This document shows positions 28,186 to 37,310 of a stretch of DNA of 64,000 nt, in pieces; position 1 is the first letter of the stretch, and each line of letters opens with the position of its first letter. The notes beneath the pieces are model-generated. The model did no database searches, was not told where the DNA came from, and saw only the letters and a list, made by a program, of their open reading frames with translations. Position numbers and translations under genes: made by a program. Source of the DNA: an uncultured Chloroflexota bacterium. GTDB lineage: Bacteria > Chloroflexota > Anaerolineae > Anaerolineales > Anaerolineaceae. The DNA is taken from the NCBI GenBank assembly GCA_902774215.1, contig CACYHU010000009.1, positions 24,934-88,933 on the forward strand. Reading direction: 5' to 3'.

Positions 28186-28749
28186 ATGCCAAGCATAAAA
28201 GATATACTCACCACAAATATTTTAATCCCTTCCTCTGATGGATTGCCGCAGGCAAATCCGCTGCCGGCCAGTAATACAACCTCTAAATTAGAGGCTACAA
28301 ATAAACTCAAGCCCGATGGGACAAGCTTCAGTTATGGCCTTTTCCTGAAAATATCTGATAACCAGGCAGAAAAATTTATTCAGGTGCAGAGTGTGACAGG
28401 GTTTGGTATGGATCGTGAAAATGAGGCCAGACCAAGTTCAAATTATGATTATATTATAAACCTTCCGGGACCTGTCAATTATAAAGACCTTAGAATGATG
28501 CACCTGTATACAAATGACAAGTTCTTTCTGGATTGGCTGACCAATGGAGTGACTTACGGCGGTGCTTCACGGGTTGATATGGAACTACATTTCATATTGC
28601 CGACAGCTAAACACATTGTTTTTACACTTCAGGATGCGTTTCCTGTCGGATGGATGATGGGTCCGCTGACCAACAAAGGGGAAGACGCATTAATCGAAAC
28701 GGTTACGATTACTTATTCCAATTTGTCTTACCAATCAAGAAATGATTAG
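28186..28749 (+). CDS. Tail tube-like protein A (Pvc5-like)
   Basis: The 187-residue protein has tube-superfamily features: FIQVQSVTGFGMDRE near the first third, LPGPVNYKDLRMMHLYTNDKFFLDWL in the middle, FTLQDAFPVGW, and a final ETVTITYSNLSY strand. It is a clear paralogue of the next gene (shared LPGxxNY, FxDWLxNG and LxDAFPxxW). In Afp/PVC the equivalent Afp5/Pvc5 is a tube-initiator protein joining spike and tube; that role here is inferred. Confidence 0.75.
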   Translation: MPSIKDILTTNILIPSSDGLPQANPLPASNTTSKLEATNKLKPDGTSFSYGLFLKISDNQAEKFIQVQSVTGFGMDRENEARPSSNYDYIINLPGPVNYKDLRMMHLYTNDKFFLDWLTNGVTYGGASRVDMELHFILPTAKHIVFTLQDAFPVGWMMGPLTNKGEDALIETVTITYSNLSYQSRND

Positions 28750-28762
28750 TAATTGAGGTAAT

Positions 28763-29398
28763 ATGGCTGATGCTTCAGGTATTCTCAATAATACGATTCT
28801 TATACCAACCACAGGTTCTCTTTCCTCTCTCCCAAATTCAACTATAGGGAATGACCTCCAGGCTTATAACAAACTGTACAGTATGGGAATAGGAAGTGGG
28901 AAGCAGCCGGTCCCGAATGGTTCATTCCGGGTTTTTTTTAACGCCGGAGGCAGTTCCATTCCGATGAAATATTGTGAAGGCCTTATGGTTCTTGAGATAA
29001 CGCGAAATGTAGAGGCCCGTCATACCGGTGGAAATGGTAATTATGTTGTAAAAATGCCCGGCTCGATGAACTATTCTCCCGTGATGTTTAATCATTTTTA
29101 TTGTGATAATGATGTTTTTATGGATTGGCTGATCAATGGTGCTGACCATGGTGGAATTCAGAAAGCAAATATTGAAATCAAAATAGGCCAGGAAATGGAT
29201 CACATGGTCTATACATTGCGGGATGCTTTCCCTATCAGCTGGGCGCTCGGTACGATGGATATTGATCTGACCGGGCTGGTCCTGCAAAGAGAGGTTTTAA
29301 AATATACGATCAGTGAAGATCAGATCCTGGTTGAAAATCTGACAGTTGCTTACGGTAAGATGGAATTATCTCACGAAACATCGAGTTGGGGTAGTTAG
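28763..29398 (+). CDS. Tail tube-like protein B, paralogue of the preceding gene
   Basis: The 211-residue protein shares with its neighbour the NNTILIP-type start, MPGSMNYSPVMFNHFYCDNDVFMDWLINGADHGG, LRDAFPISWALG and a final ENLTVAYGKMEL strand. It starts 13 bases after the previous stop. Tandem duplication followed by divergence suggests two different rings in the tube-to-baseplate junction, or two cargo-facing subunits. Confidence 0.72.
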   Translation: MADASGILNNTILIPTTGSLSSLPNSTIGNDLQAYNKLYSMGIGSGKQPVPNGSFRVFFNAGGSSIPMKYCEGLMVLEITRNVEARHTGGNGNYVVKMPGSMNYSPVMFNHFYCDNDVFMDWLINGADHGGIQKANIEIKIGQEMDHMVYTLRDAFPISWALGTMDIDLTGLVLQREVLKYTISEDQILVENLTVAYGKMELSHETSSWGS

Positions 29399-29438
29399 AT
29401 ATTCAGTATTTTGAATCTTGAATGTGGAATTTTGAAAT

Positions 29439-32400
29439 ATGAGCGGGATTATTGATGCTTTGAAGGCACGGCGGAAAGGAATAGCCGGTATGCTGAACCC
29501 CGGAAGAAAAGCCGGGGCAGGCGGCGGTTTGCTTATGAATTCATCCTCACTGCAGCCGCAAACAGTTTTTCGGCAGATGAAGGCATCACTGTCTGTAAAA
29601 CGTCCTTCAATGACAGTGATGAGAACTTCATCGATAGCTTCATTTTCAAAGAAGGCTGAATCAAAATACAGCAATGGTATGAAGCTGCTCCATTTGCATC
29701 CTTCATCACCTGTAAATACATCAACGGTTCAAAGAGCTCCGGCTTCTATGCCTCTGCCTACAGCCGGCGGTGCTGCTCAGCCGGTTCAGCCTGCGGGTGA
29801 AGCTTCTTTTTCCATGCCCTCACCTTCCGGAATCAGTTCCTCTTCATTTCCGGCAAAAAGCGAACGGCGTCCGGTTGTATTTGATCGTTCTGACGGTCCA
29901 AGCGATTTTGAAAAACGGCTTATGGCCGCTAAAAAACAGAAGCAGGAACAGGAAGTCAAACAGCGCGGTCCTGACCGCAGACGGGTACGAACCGAACGAG
30001 TCGAAATTTCATCAAATTCGAAGGATGAGGTGAACCGTGATTTTGCCCCTTTTGAGTCGAAAGGATCCTCTGCGCCTGCAGAACCGAAGCCTCGGACTTT
30101 TCAGGAAACAAAGAGTGCAGAAAAGCCAACCGTCAGCAGACAGCTGGATACATCCGTATCGCAGAAGGTCCAGTCACAGCCAACTACATCAACAATAGAA
30201 ACCAGAGTTGCCAGAAGACCCGGGAATGTTGTTTCCCGAGAATTTTCTCCCTCTGCCTCGGCTCAAAATCAGGTACCGAAGGCAGAAGAAAGCACCCAAA
30301 GCCCGGCGCCGGAAAGTTCGAATACCGTTCAGCGTGAATCAGTAAAAGCCGCTGCTCCGGATGAAAAGGAGTCTGACGATACAGCGCCTTCTGCTGAACC
30401 GATCGCTGATACGAATGATACCATTCAGCGAGAGCCGGTAAAGGCTGCTGCTCCGGTTGAAAAGCAGGACGAAAAAGCGGTATCTTCTGCTGAACTGATC
30501 GCTGATACGAATGATACCATTCAGCGAGAGCCGGTAAAGGCTGCTGCTCCGGTTGAAAAGCGGGACGAAAAAGTGGTATCTTCTGCTGAACCGATTGCTG
30601 ATACGAATGATACCATTCAGCGAGAACCGGTAAAGGCTGCTGCTCCGGTTGAAAAGCGTGTTGAAAAATCAGCACCCTCCGCTGAACCGGCTGCTGATGC
30701 AAAAAGCATAGTCCAGCGTGAGTCGGTGAAAGCCGCTGCTCCGGTTGCGAAGCAGCCTGAAAAAGCTGCTCCTTCCGCTCAACCGGTTGCTGAAACAAAA
30801 GATACAGTCCAGCGTGAGCCGGTGAAAGCTGCCGCTTCGGTTGAGAAGCCATCCGAAGAAGCGGTACCTTCAGCTGAAGCGGTTGCTGAAACAAAAGATA
30901 CAGTCCAGCGTGAGCCGGTAAAAGCCACTGCCTCGGTAACGAAGCAGCCTGAAAATGGTGCCCCTTCTTCTGAAGCGGTTGCTGAAACAAAAGATACAGT
31001 CCAGCGTGAGCCGGTAAAGGCTGCTGCTCCGGTTGTGAAGCAGACTGAAAAAACGGTACTTTCAGCTGAACCGGTTGCTGAAACAAAAGATACAGTCCAG
31101 CGTGAGCCGGTGAAAGCCGCTGCTCCGGTTGAAAAGCAGCCTGGAAAAGCTGCTCCTGTTGCTGAACCGGTCGCCGATACAAAAGATACCATCCAGCGTG
31201 AGCCGGTAAAGGCAGCTGCTCCGGTTGAAAAGCAGCCTGAAAAAGCTGCACCTGCCGCTGAACCGGTCGCTGAAACAAAAGATATCATCCAGCGTGAGCC
31301 GGTAAAGGCAGCTGCTCCGATTGAAAAGCAGACTGAAAAAGCTTCCCCTGCCGCTGAACCGGTCGCTGAAACAAAAGATATCATCCAGCGTGAGCCGGTG
31401 AAGACTGCCGCTCCGGTTGCGGAGCAGCCTGATTATGCAGTATCTGTTGCTGAACCGGTTGTTGAAGCAAAAGATACAGTCCAACGGGAGCTGGTGAAAA
31501 CTGAGACTCCGGTTGCGAAGCAGCCTGATTATGCGGTACCTGCCGCTGAACCGGTCGCAGAAACAAAAGATACCATCCAGCGGGAGCCGGTGAAGATCGC
31601 CGCTCCGGTTGCGGAGCAGCCTGAAAAAGCTGCCGCTGCCGCTGAACCGGTTGCAGAAACAAAAAATACCATCCAGCGTGAGCCGGTGAAGACCGCTGCT
31701 CCGGTTGAAAAGCAGCCTGAAAAAGCTTCCCCTGCCGCTGAACCGGTCGCCGATGCAAAAGATACCATCCAGCGTGAGCCGGTGAAAGCCGCCGCTCCGG
31801 TTGAAAAGCAGCCTGAAAAAGCTTCCCCTGCCGCTGAACCGGTTGCAGAAACAAAAGATACCATCCAGCGTGAGCCGGTGAAGACCGCTGCTCCGGTTGA
31901 GAAGCAGCCTGAAAAAGCTTCCCCTGCCGCTGAACCGCTCGCAGAAACAAAAGATACCATCCAGCGTGAGCCGGTGAAAGCCGCCGCTCCGGTTGAAAAG
32001 CAGCCTGAAAAAGCTTCCCCTGCCGCTGAACCGGTCGCCGATGCAAAAGATACCATCCAGCGTGAGCCGGCGAAGACCGCCGCTCCGGTTGAGAAGCAGT
32101 CTGAAAAAGCTGCCGCTGCCGCTGAACCGGTTGCAGAAACAAAAGATATCATCCAGCGTGAGCCGGTGAAGATCGCTGCTCCGGTTGAAAAGGAGCCTGA
32201 AAAAGCTGTCGCTGCCGCTGAACCGGTTGCTGAAGCAAAAGATACCATCCAGCGTGAGCCGGTGAAGACTGCCGTTCCGGTTGCGGAGCAGCCTGAAAAA
32301 GCTGCCGCAGAACCGGTTGCTGAAACAAAAGATACCATCCAGCGTGAGCCGGTGAAGACCGCTGCTCTGGTTGAGAAGCAGCCTGAAAAAGCTGCTCCTG

Positions 32401-33767
32401 TTGCTGAACCGGTCGCTGAAACAAAAGATACCATCCAGCGGGAGGCGGTGAAGGCTGCCGCTCCGGTTGCGGAGCAGCTTGAAAAAGCTGTCCCTGCCGC
32501 TGAACCGGTCGCCGATACAAAAGATACCATCCAGCGGGAGCCGGTGAAGAACGCTGCCCCGGTTGAAAAGGAGCCTGAAAAAGCTGCCCCTGCCGTTGAG
32601 CCGGTCGCTGATACAAAAGATACTATCCAGCGTGAGCCGGTGAAGGCAGCCGCTCCGGTCGCGAAGCAGCCTGAAAAAGCGGTACCTGCCGCAGAACCGG
32701 TCTCAGGACCGGTCGCTGAAACAAAAGATACCATCCAACGTGAGCCGGTGAAGACCGCTGCTCCGGTTGAGCCTCGCCCGGTAAATGAAATTCCGTCTTC
32801 TGAATTAAGTCATGATGTTCAGGAAACAGTTCAGCGTGAATCACTGAAGAGTGCCGAACCGTTCCGGACTGTCCAGGAACAGCCTGATCTTCCTGTTGTT
32901 CAGAGACAGCAATCTCCAGATTCTGTTCAGCGTGAAATACTGCAATCGGCTCAACCGGTCAATACCTCTTCTGTCTCCGATTTATCTGCAAATGCAATTC
33001 AGAGAGAATTTTTACCGGGAGCGGGTATTCCTCAAAATTCCGGATCGACAAATGTGCCTGTCGAAGCATCTGTAGTCCAGCGTGAACCGAATAGTGATAT
33101 GACGTCATTGCTGCAGTCTCTTCCGATACATTATGAAATGCCCAAAGAGCAGATCGAATCCATTCGCAGAGGAACACCTGGCACACCGCAGAATAATGCT
33201 GTGCAGAGGGAATTTATTCCCCAACAGCATGAAAATGAGCCGGATCAGAACAGCACATTGCTTTCAGAAGCGAAAATCCAGTCCATTGTTCAGCGGGAAG
33301 CAGAATTCGTTTTGCCGAAACGCCACAGCGGTAATTCATCAGCAGGGGAATCACAGGGATTGACTGTCCAGCGTGAGATCAGTTTACCCGATTCCTCCGG
33401 AAAAATGATTCCATCTTTTTCGTCGGGAATGTCAGGTTTCGGCAATAATTCCGGAGATGACAGAAGCACTCAGAGTTTCAGAAATACACCGTCAAATTAT
33501 TTTCCTGGTGTAAGCAATAATAATGCACAGGCCTCTGACACAATTCAGCGTGAATTAAGTGATACGATCGATTCTGTAAGCAATAAGATCAGTTCTGCTG
33601 TCGATTCGATAATGCCGGATTCCCTTAAGAGCAGCGCCCCCTCATCTGACGATGAAAATCCGGTGCCGAAAGTGACACATAAGGATCTGGATATACTGGC
33701 GGAAAAATTACTCCCGCGGATCAAACGGATCATGCGGGCTGAGATGGAACGAAGCATCTTTCGATGA
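29439..33767 (+). CDS. Repeat-expanded (V/I)QRE protein in the Afp6/Pvc6 position
   Basis: The 1442-residue protein lies between the tube-like genes and the LysM gene. Residues about 296-1130 consist of some 26 tandem copies of a 32-residue (96-base) unit that starts T(I/V)QREPVKAAAPVEK and ends AEPVAETKD. The unit is rich in Ala, Pro, Glu and Lys, so it is probably extended or disordered. Seven or more isolated (V/I)QRE motifs follow, and one VQRA precedes (97-100). The last ~35 residues form a different, helical, basic segment (LDILAEKLLPRIKRIMRAEMERS) resembling the short conserved tail seen in small eCIS proteins. No strong ribosome site is visible before ATG 29439. It may be a tape-measure, fibre or cargo scaffold; none is proven. 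Confidence 0.8.
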   Translation: MSGIIDALKARRKGIAGMLNPGRKAGAGGGLLMNSSSLQPQTVFRQMKASLSVKRPSMTVMRTSSIASFSKKAESKYSNGMKLLHLHPSSPVNTSTVQRAPASMPLPTAGGAAQPVQPAGEASFSMPSPSGISSSSFPAKSERRPVVFDRSDGPSDFEKRLMAAKKQKQEQEVKQRGPDRRRVRTERVEISSNSKDEVNRDFAPFESKGSSAPAEPKPRTFQETKSAEKPTVSRQLDTSVSQKVQSQPTTSTIETRVARRPGNVVSREFSPSASAQNQVPKAEESTQSPAPESSNTVQRESVKAAAPDEKESDDTAPSAEPIADTNDTIQREPVKAAAPVEKQDEKAVSSAELIADTNDTIQREPVKAAAPVEKRDEKVVSSAEPIADTNDTIQREPVKAAAPVEKRVEKSAPSAEPAADAKSIVQRESVKAAAPVAKQPEKAAPSAQPVAETKDTVQREPVKAAASVEKPSEEAVPSAEAVAETKDTVQREPVKATASVTKQPENGAPSSEAVAETKDTVQREPVKAAAPVVKQTEKTVLSAEPVAETKDTVQREPVKAAAPVEKQPGKAAPVAEPVADTKDTIQREPVKAAAPVEKQPEKAAPAAEPVAETKDIIQREPVKAAAPIEKQTEKASPAAEPVAETKDIIQREPVKTAAPVAEQPDYAVSVAEPVVEAKDTVQRELVKTETPVAKQPDYAVPAAEPVAETKDTIQREPVKIAAPVAEQPEKAAAAAEPVAETKNTIQREPVKTAAPVEKQPEKASPAAEPVADAKDTIQREPVKAAAPVEKQPEKASPAAEPVAETKDTIQREPVKTAAPVEKQPEKASPAAEPLAETKDTIQREPVKAAAPVEKQPEKASPAAEPVADAKDTIQREPAKTAAPVEKQSEKAAAAAEPVAETKDIIQREPVKIAAPVEKEPEKAVAAAEPVAEAKDTIQREPVKTAVPVAEQPEKAAAEPVAETKDTIQREPVKTAALVEKQPEKAAPVAEPVAETKDTIQREAVKAAAPVAEQLEKAVPAAEPVADTKDTIQREPVKNAAPVEKEPEKAAPAVEPVADTKDTIQREPVKAAAPVAKQPEKAVPAAEPVSGPVAETKDTIQREPVKTAAPVEPRPVNEIPSSELSHDVQETVQRESLKSAEPFRTVQEQPDLPVVQRQQSPDSVQREILQSAQPVNTSSVSDLSANAIQREFLPGAGIPQNSGSTNVPVEASVVQREPNSDMTSLLQSLPIHYEMPKEQIESIRRGTPGTPQNNAVQREFIPQQHENEPDQNSTLLSEAKIQSIVQREAEFVLPKRHSGNSSAGESQGLTVQREISLPDSSGKMIPSFSSGMSGFGNNSGDDRSTQSFRNTPSNYFPGVSNNNAQASDTIQRELSDTIDSVSNKISSAVDSIMPDSLKSSAPSSDDENPVPKVTHKDLDILAEKLLPRIKRIMRAEMERSIFR
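30323..32830 (+). repeat. 96-bp coding tandem repeat, ~26 units
   Basis: Each unit encodes 32 residues beginning at the ATCCAGCGTGAGCCGGTGAA-type sequence. Units about 15-19 (31670-32150) are nearly identical, showing recent expansion. One unit is two residues short and one carries a four-residue insertion, but all keep the frame. Long antisense ORFs over this region are by-products of the repeat. Confidence 0.93.
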
Positions 33768-33782
33768 GAAAGAAGGTGAGAT

Positions 33783-34472
33783 ATGGAAAAAGCGAAACTT
33801 TATGTTGACTACCTTTATGTCGGTGCGCTTCTCGGTTTTTCGGTTGAAGTTCAGTTTAACCCGACAGAATTAAGCATCGCCCGCACAACCAGTTGGGAAG
33901 GCGTCCCGGTTCCCGAGCGCGATTTTCCGCGTACTGAGTTTAAAGGCGGTAACGCAGCGACTTATAACCTGAGCCTTTTCTTTGATGCTTACGCCACCGA
34001 TGATTATAAATCCAGTAAACCTGAAAGACGGGATATCCGGAAGGATATCAATAAACTAATGGCTATGAGCCTCAGAACATATGGCTTTAGTCTGCCCATA
34101 CCTTACCCCTATCTTGGTGAACCGCCTTCCATTATTTTTGTCTGGGGCGGGATCAAGCTCTTCCGCGCTGTCATGACCAGTATTAATGTCAAATATACTA
34201 TGTTTGACTCGAACGGTGTACCGACCCGCGCAACGGCAGATTGCGGCTTTATGGAGCAAAGCCACCCGCTTGATATCCTCCCTCCGCAGAACCCGACCAG
34301 CCGTACAGAAACCCGCAATACGGTTCGTGTAACACAGGGAGACCGGATCGACCTGATCGCGAGCAATTATTTCGGTGACAGCCGTATGTGGCGGCAAATC
34401 GCGGAGTTGAATAATCTGGACGATCCGTTTAATCTGCGTCCCGGCAGTTTGCTGAATATGCCGAATGTTTAA
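33783..34472 (+). CDS. eCIS tube-initiator protein with LysM domain (Afp7/Pvc7-like)
   Basis: The 229-residue protein has an N-terminal CIS tube domain: VEVQFNPTELSIARTTSWEG followed by NLSLFFDAYAT and FVWGGIKLFRAVMTSINVKYTMFDSNGVPTRA. The C-terminal LysM-type motif is TVRVTQGDRIDLIASNYFGDSRMWRQIAELNNLDDPFNLRPGSLL in several parts. In Afp/PVC particles this protein sits on the spike and starts the tube. The gene follows the repeat-protein gene by 15 bases, with GAAGGTGAG as ribosome site. Confidence 0.92.
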   Translation: MEKAKLYVDYLYVGALLGFSVEVQFNPTELSIARTTSWEGVPVPERDFPRTEFKGGNAATYNLSLFFDAYATDDYKSSKPERRDIRKDINKLMAMSLRTYGFSLPIPYPYLGEPPSIIFVWGGIKLFRAVMTSINVKYTMFDSNGVPTRATADCGFMEQSHPLDILPPQNPTSRTETRNTVRVTQGDRIDLIASNYFGDSRMWRQIAELNNLDDPFNLRPGSLLNMPNV

Positions 34473-34565
34473 TTAAAGAGGCGGCAAATTTTCGAAAAAC
34501 GATTTTTGCCGAATGATTTTCTTTGATAAGCGAAAGCTTTTTGAAGGAAAGACTGGATCATAAGC

Positions 34566-36536
34566 ATGAAGACAAGTGTTGATGTTCAAATTGGTGCGAT
34601 TCCGATGACACTTCTTTCACAGGTGTTGGATGAAGTTGTTGTTGATCAGAATTATTTCCTGCCTACGGAATTTACGATCCTGCTGCATGATCAGCGGGGG
34701 CCGATTCCCAATACTTTTGTCTATACTGACAACGTGCTTGCTATTAAATTGGGCACATCTGTAAAAATCTCTTTCGGGCACACAACCGGTGTATCACCAA
34801 TGCTGACTTCGAATACCCTGGTTGACGGGGAAATTACATCAATTGAGCCGATTTATGATGGAGCGGATGTTTTTCTGCGCATCCGGGGCTATGACCGTGG
34901 TCATCGTCTGACGCACGGGAAAGCTACCCGGACCTATGGAGACGGTAATCCGTTAGGGCTGGGAATCGGTGATTCTGATATTGTCAAAAAGATCGCGTCA
35001 GAGAACGGTTTGTCGGCCAAGGTGGATGCGACTTCGCTCCTGACGGTCAAATATAAGTATGTGATGCAATATAATCAGAATGACTGGGATTTTCTCTGGG
35101 CCCGTGCCAATATGCTTGGTTATCAGGTCTATGTAGATGGCAAGAATCTGATTTTCAGTCCGGCAAGCAGTTCAAGAGCGAAAAAAGATCCGACAAAGCT
35201 GGATTTTGGCGGAAACCTGAAGCGTTTTGAACCGCGTGTTGCTGCGATGGGACAAATTACCCAGACAGAAGCCTATGGCTGGGATCCGAGCCAAAAGAAA
35301 AATGTCAATTCCTCTACCATGGTGGAGCTTTCCCTGAAAGGCACAAAGGCTCTTGCGAATACTATTCCCGCGAACGCACAGATGAAAACGGCATACAGCA
35401 GCAAGGCAAAGGATTTTGTTATCGAACCCGGTGCCAATTCAACGCCTCAGGCTAAAGCTTTCGCAGACGCGGCATTTTCCCGGGCTTCTTCCTCATTCAT
35501 GCAGGCCTATGGTGAACTGGACGAAGGGGATCCTTTCCTGGTGGCAGGATCAACTGTGACGATCAACGGCCTGGGGCTGCGGTTTACCGGGAAATATTAT
35601 GTTACGGAGGCTCATCATGTCTTCCGTCATGGTGCCCATCGAACGTCTTTTTATGTTACCGGGAATGTATCCAATACCTTCAGAAGCATGATATTAGGAC
35701 CGGAGAAGGAGCATCAAATCAACCGGATTCCCGGTGTCGTGACAGGGATCGTTACTTCAAACAATGATCCGGAAAAGCTTGGCCGTGTTCAGGTGAAATA
35801 CCCCTGGCTGCCGAAGATGAACAGCTCAGAGCTTTCCTCCTGTTGGGCACGCCTGACCTTCATTGGCGGGGGCGCGGACCGCGGTATTGTTTTCCTGCCA
35901 GAGGTCAATGATGAAGTCCTGCTGGCCTTTGAAAATGGCGATATGAGTTATCCATATGTTCTGGGTGTTCTGTATAACGGCAAGGATAAGCTGCCTAAAG
36001 GAACCGCGGAGCTGATCGACGCAGGTACGAAAAAGGTCAATCAGCGCGTGATCGTTTCCCGTTCCGGGCATAAGATCATCATGGATGATTCATCCGGCAA
36101 GGAAATGATCACTATCCAGGATAAAACCGGGAAAAACAAGATTGAGATTGACTCAACGAAAAATGAGTTTAAAATTATTTCTGAAGGAAAACTGGATCTG
36201 CAGTCAAAGGGTGATTTGACATTGACGACAGATGGGAAGCTGACATTGAAAGCCAAGCAGAACCTGTCTGCTTCAACAGATGCTGCCATGGAGCTGAAAG
36301 CTCAAAAAACGATAAGTGTCAATGCTACCCAGAGTGCTACGATCAAGGCAAATCAGTCAGTCGAGATTTCAGGTAACCAGAAGGTTGATTTGAAAGCCGG
36401 TACTTCAGAGTTGGCACTGCAGACAGCCGGTGCGGAATTAAAGGGTGTGAAAGTGGATGTTAAAGCCAATACGCAGCTTGCGTTGGGAGGCAACATCATG
36501 GTTCAGATTCAGGGTGGGATCGTAAAGATCAATTAG
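34566..36536 (+). CDS. VgrG-like central spike (Afp8/Pvc8-like)
   Basis: The 656-residue protein fuses a gpD-like hub (residues about 1-380, including YDRGHRLTHGKATRTYGDG and NDWDFLWARANMLGYQV) to a gp5-type OB fold starting near residue 390 (GVVTGIVTSNNDPEKLGRVQVKYP, EVNDEVLLAFENGD, YPYVLGVLYNG). The C-terminal beta-helix needle has repeated GDLTLTTDGKLTLKAKQ-like strands. It forms the trimeric spike that pierces the target. A 93-base gap precedes it and includes a weak CGGCAAA/TTTGCCG hairpin. Confidence 0.94.
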   Translation: MKTSVDVQIGAIPMTLLSQVLDEVVVDQNYFLPTEFTILLHDQRGPIPNTFVYTDNVLAIKLGTSVKISFGHTTGVSPMLTSNTLVDGEITSIEPIYDGADVFLRIRGYDRGHRLTHGKATRTYGDGNPLGLGIGDSDIVKKIASENGLSAKVDATSLLTVKYKYVMQYNQNDWDFLWARANMLGYQVYVDGKNLIFSPASSSRAKKDPTKLDFGGNLKRFEPRVAAMGQITQTEAYGWDPSQKKNVNSSTMVELSLKGTKALANTIPANAQMKTAYSSKAKDFVIEPGANSTPQAKAFADAAFSRASSSFMQAYGELDEGDPFLVAGSTVTINGLGLRFTGKYYVTEAHHVFRHGAHRTSFYVTGNVSNTFRSMILGPEKEHQINRIPGVVTGIVTSNNDPEKLGRVQVKYPWLPKMNSSELSSCWARLTFIGGGADRGIVFLPEVNDEVLLAFENGDMSYPYVLGVLYNGKDKLPKGTAELIDAGTKKVNQRVIVSRSGHKIIMDDSSGKEMITIQDKTGKNKIEIDSTKNEFKIISEGKLDLQSKGDLTLTTDGKLTLKAKQNLSASTDAAMELKAQKTISVNATQSATIKANQSVEISGNQKVDLKAGTSELALQTAGAELKGVKVDVKANTQLALGGNIMVQIQGGIVKIN

Positions 36537-36558
36537 GATTCAGAATTTTGGAGGGTTT

Positions 36559-36846
36559 ATGCCTTTTCCTGCAGCAAGAGTTGGTGATATGACAGCGACC
36601 GGTGATGTGATTACGGGGCCGGGGGCTGCAACGGTTTTGATTGAAAATATGCCTGCTGCCTGTATGGGAGATATGGTCAGCGGTGCCGCATGTACCGGAT
36701 CCATTACGGTAGGCAGTCCTACTGTTATAATTATGGGACGTCCTGCTGCACGCGTGACAAGCACAGTAGTTGGAGTGAACCCCGTGTCCGGTGTCCCGGT
36801 TACAACTGCGGTCTTGAAAGGTGCAGTGAAAACCCTGATTGCCTGA
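36559..36846 (+). CDS. PAAR-type spike tip (Afp10/Pvc10-like)
   Basis: The 95-residue protein opens PFPAARVGD, holds the GDVITGPGAATVLIENMPAACMGD pattern and ends with IMGRPAARVTS, all typical of PAAR proteins that cap the VgrG needle and bind a metal ion at the tip. ATG 36559 follows GGAGGG, 22 bases after the spike gene. Confidence 0.92.
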   Translation: MPFPAARVGDMTATGDVITGPGAATVLIENMPAACMGDMVSGAACTGSITVGSPTVIIMGRPAARVTSTVVGVNPVSGVPVTTAVLKGAVKTLIA

Positions 36847-36872
36847 AAAACGAATGAAAGGCACGGTTTGTC

Positions 36873-37286
36873 ATGATAAATGAGGATAAAAAATATATCG
36901 GTACCGGGTGGAGTTTTCCTGTTGGAACGGATTCTGCGGGTAAAATAAAGCTTGTGACTGGTAGTGAAGATATTGAACAAGCGATCCATATTATTCTGGA
37001 AACATCACCCGGCGAGCGTGTGATGCGTCCTCTTTTTGGCTGCAAGGCGAAGGAGATGGTTTTTGAATCAATTCGGCCGGAGACAATGACGTTGATGGGT
37101 GATGCGGTTCAGCAGGCTCTGACCATGTGGGAGCCGCGGATCATTGTCCGGAATGTTGTTGTCGAGAGAGATCCAAAAGTCGAAACTGCGCTTGTCTGCA
37201 ATATTTCGTATGAAATTAACGCGACGCATGATAACCGTAACATTGTGCATCCGTTTTATATAGAACGAGAACCGGAACTTGATTGA
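36873..37286 (+). CDS. gp25-like baseplate wedge protein (Afp9/Pvc9-like)
   Basis: The 137-residue protein has the GPW/gp25 pattern: GTGWSFPVG near the N-terminus, SEDIEQAIHIILETSPGERVMRPLFGCKAKEMVFE and a C-terminal VCNISYEIN strand. gp25 proteins link the sheath start to the baseplate hub and wedges. It is followed after 24 bases by the gpJ-like gene. Confidence 0.93.
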   Translation: MINEDKKYIGTGWSFPVGTDSAGKIKLVTGSEDIEQAIHIILETSPGERVMRPLFGCKAKEMVFESIRPETMTLMGDAVQQALTMWEPRIIVRNVVVERDPKVETALVCNISYEINATHDNRNIVHPFYIEREPELD

Positions 37287-37310
37287 CCGGTTGGATAAAG
37301 GAGAATGCCC

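Noticed and set aside
31529..32734. Long antisense ORFs over the 96-bp repeats (also 30184-31278, 31381-32142)
   Set aside because: They exist because a 96-base repeat without stops is open in several frames; the products are low-complexity shadows without ribosome sites.
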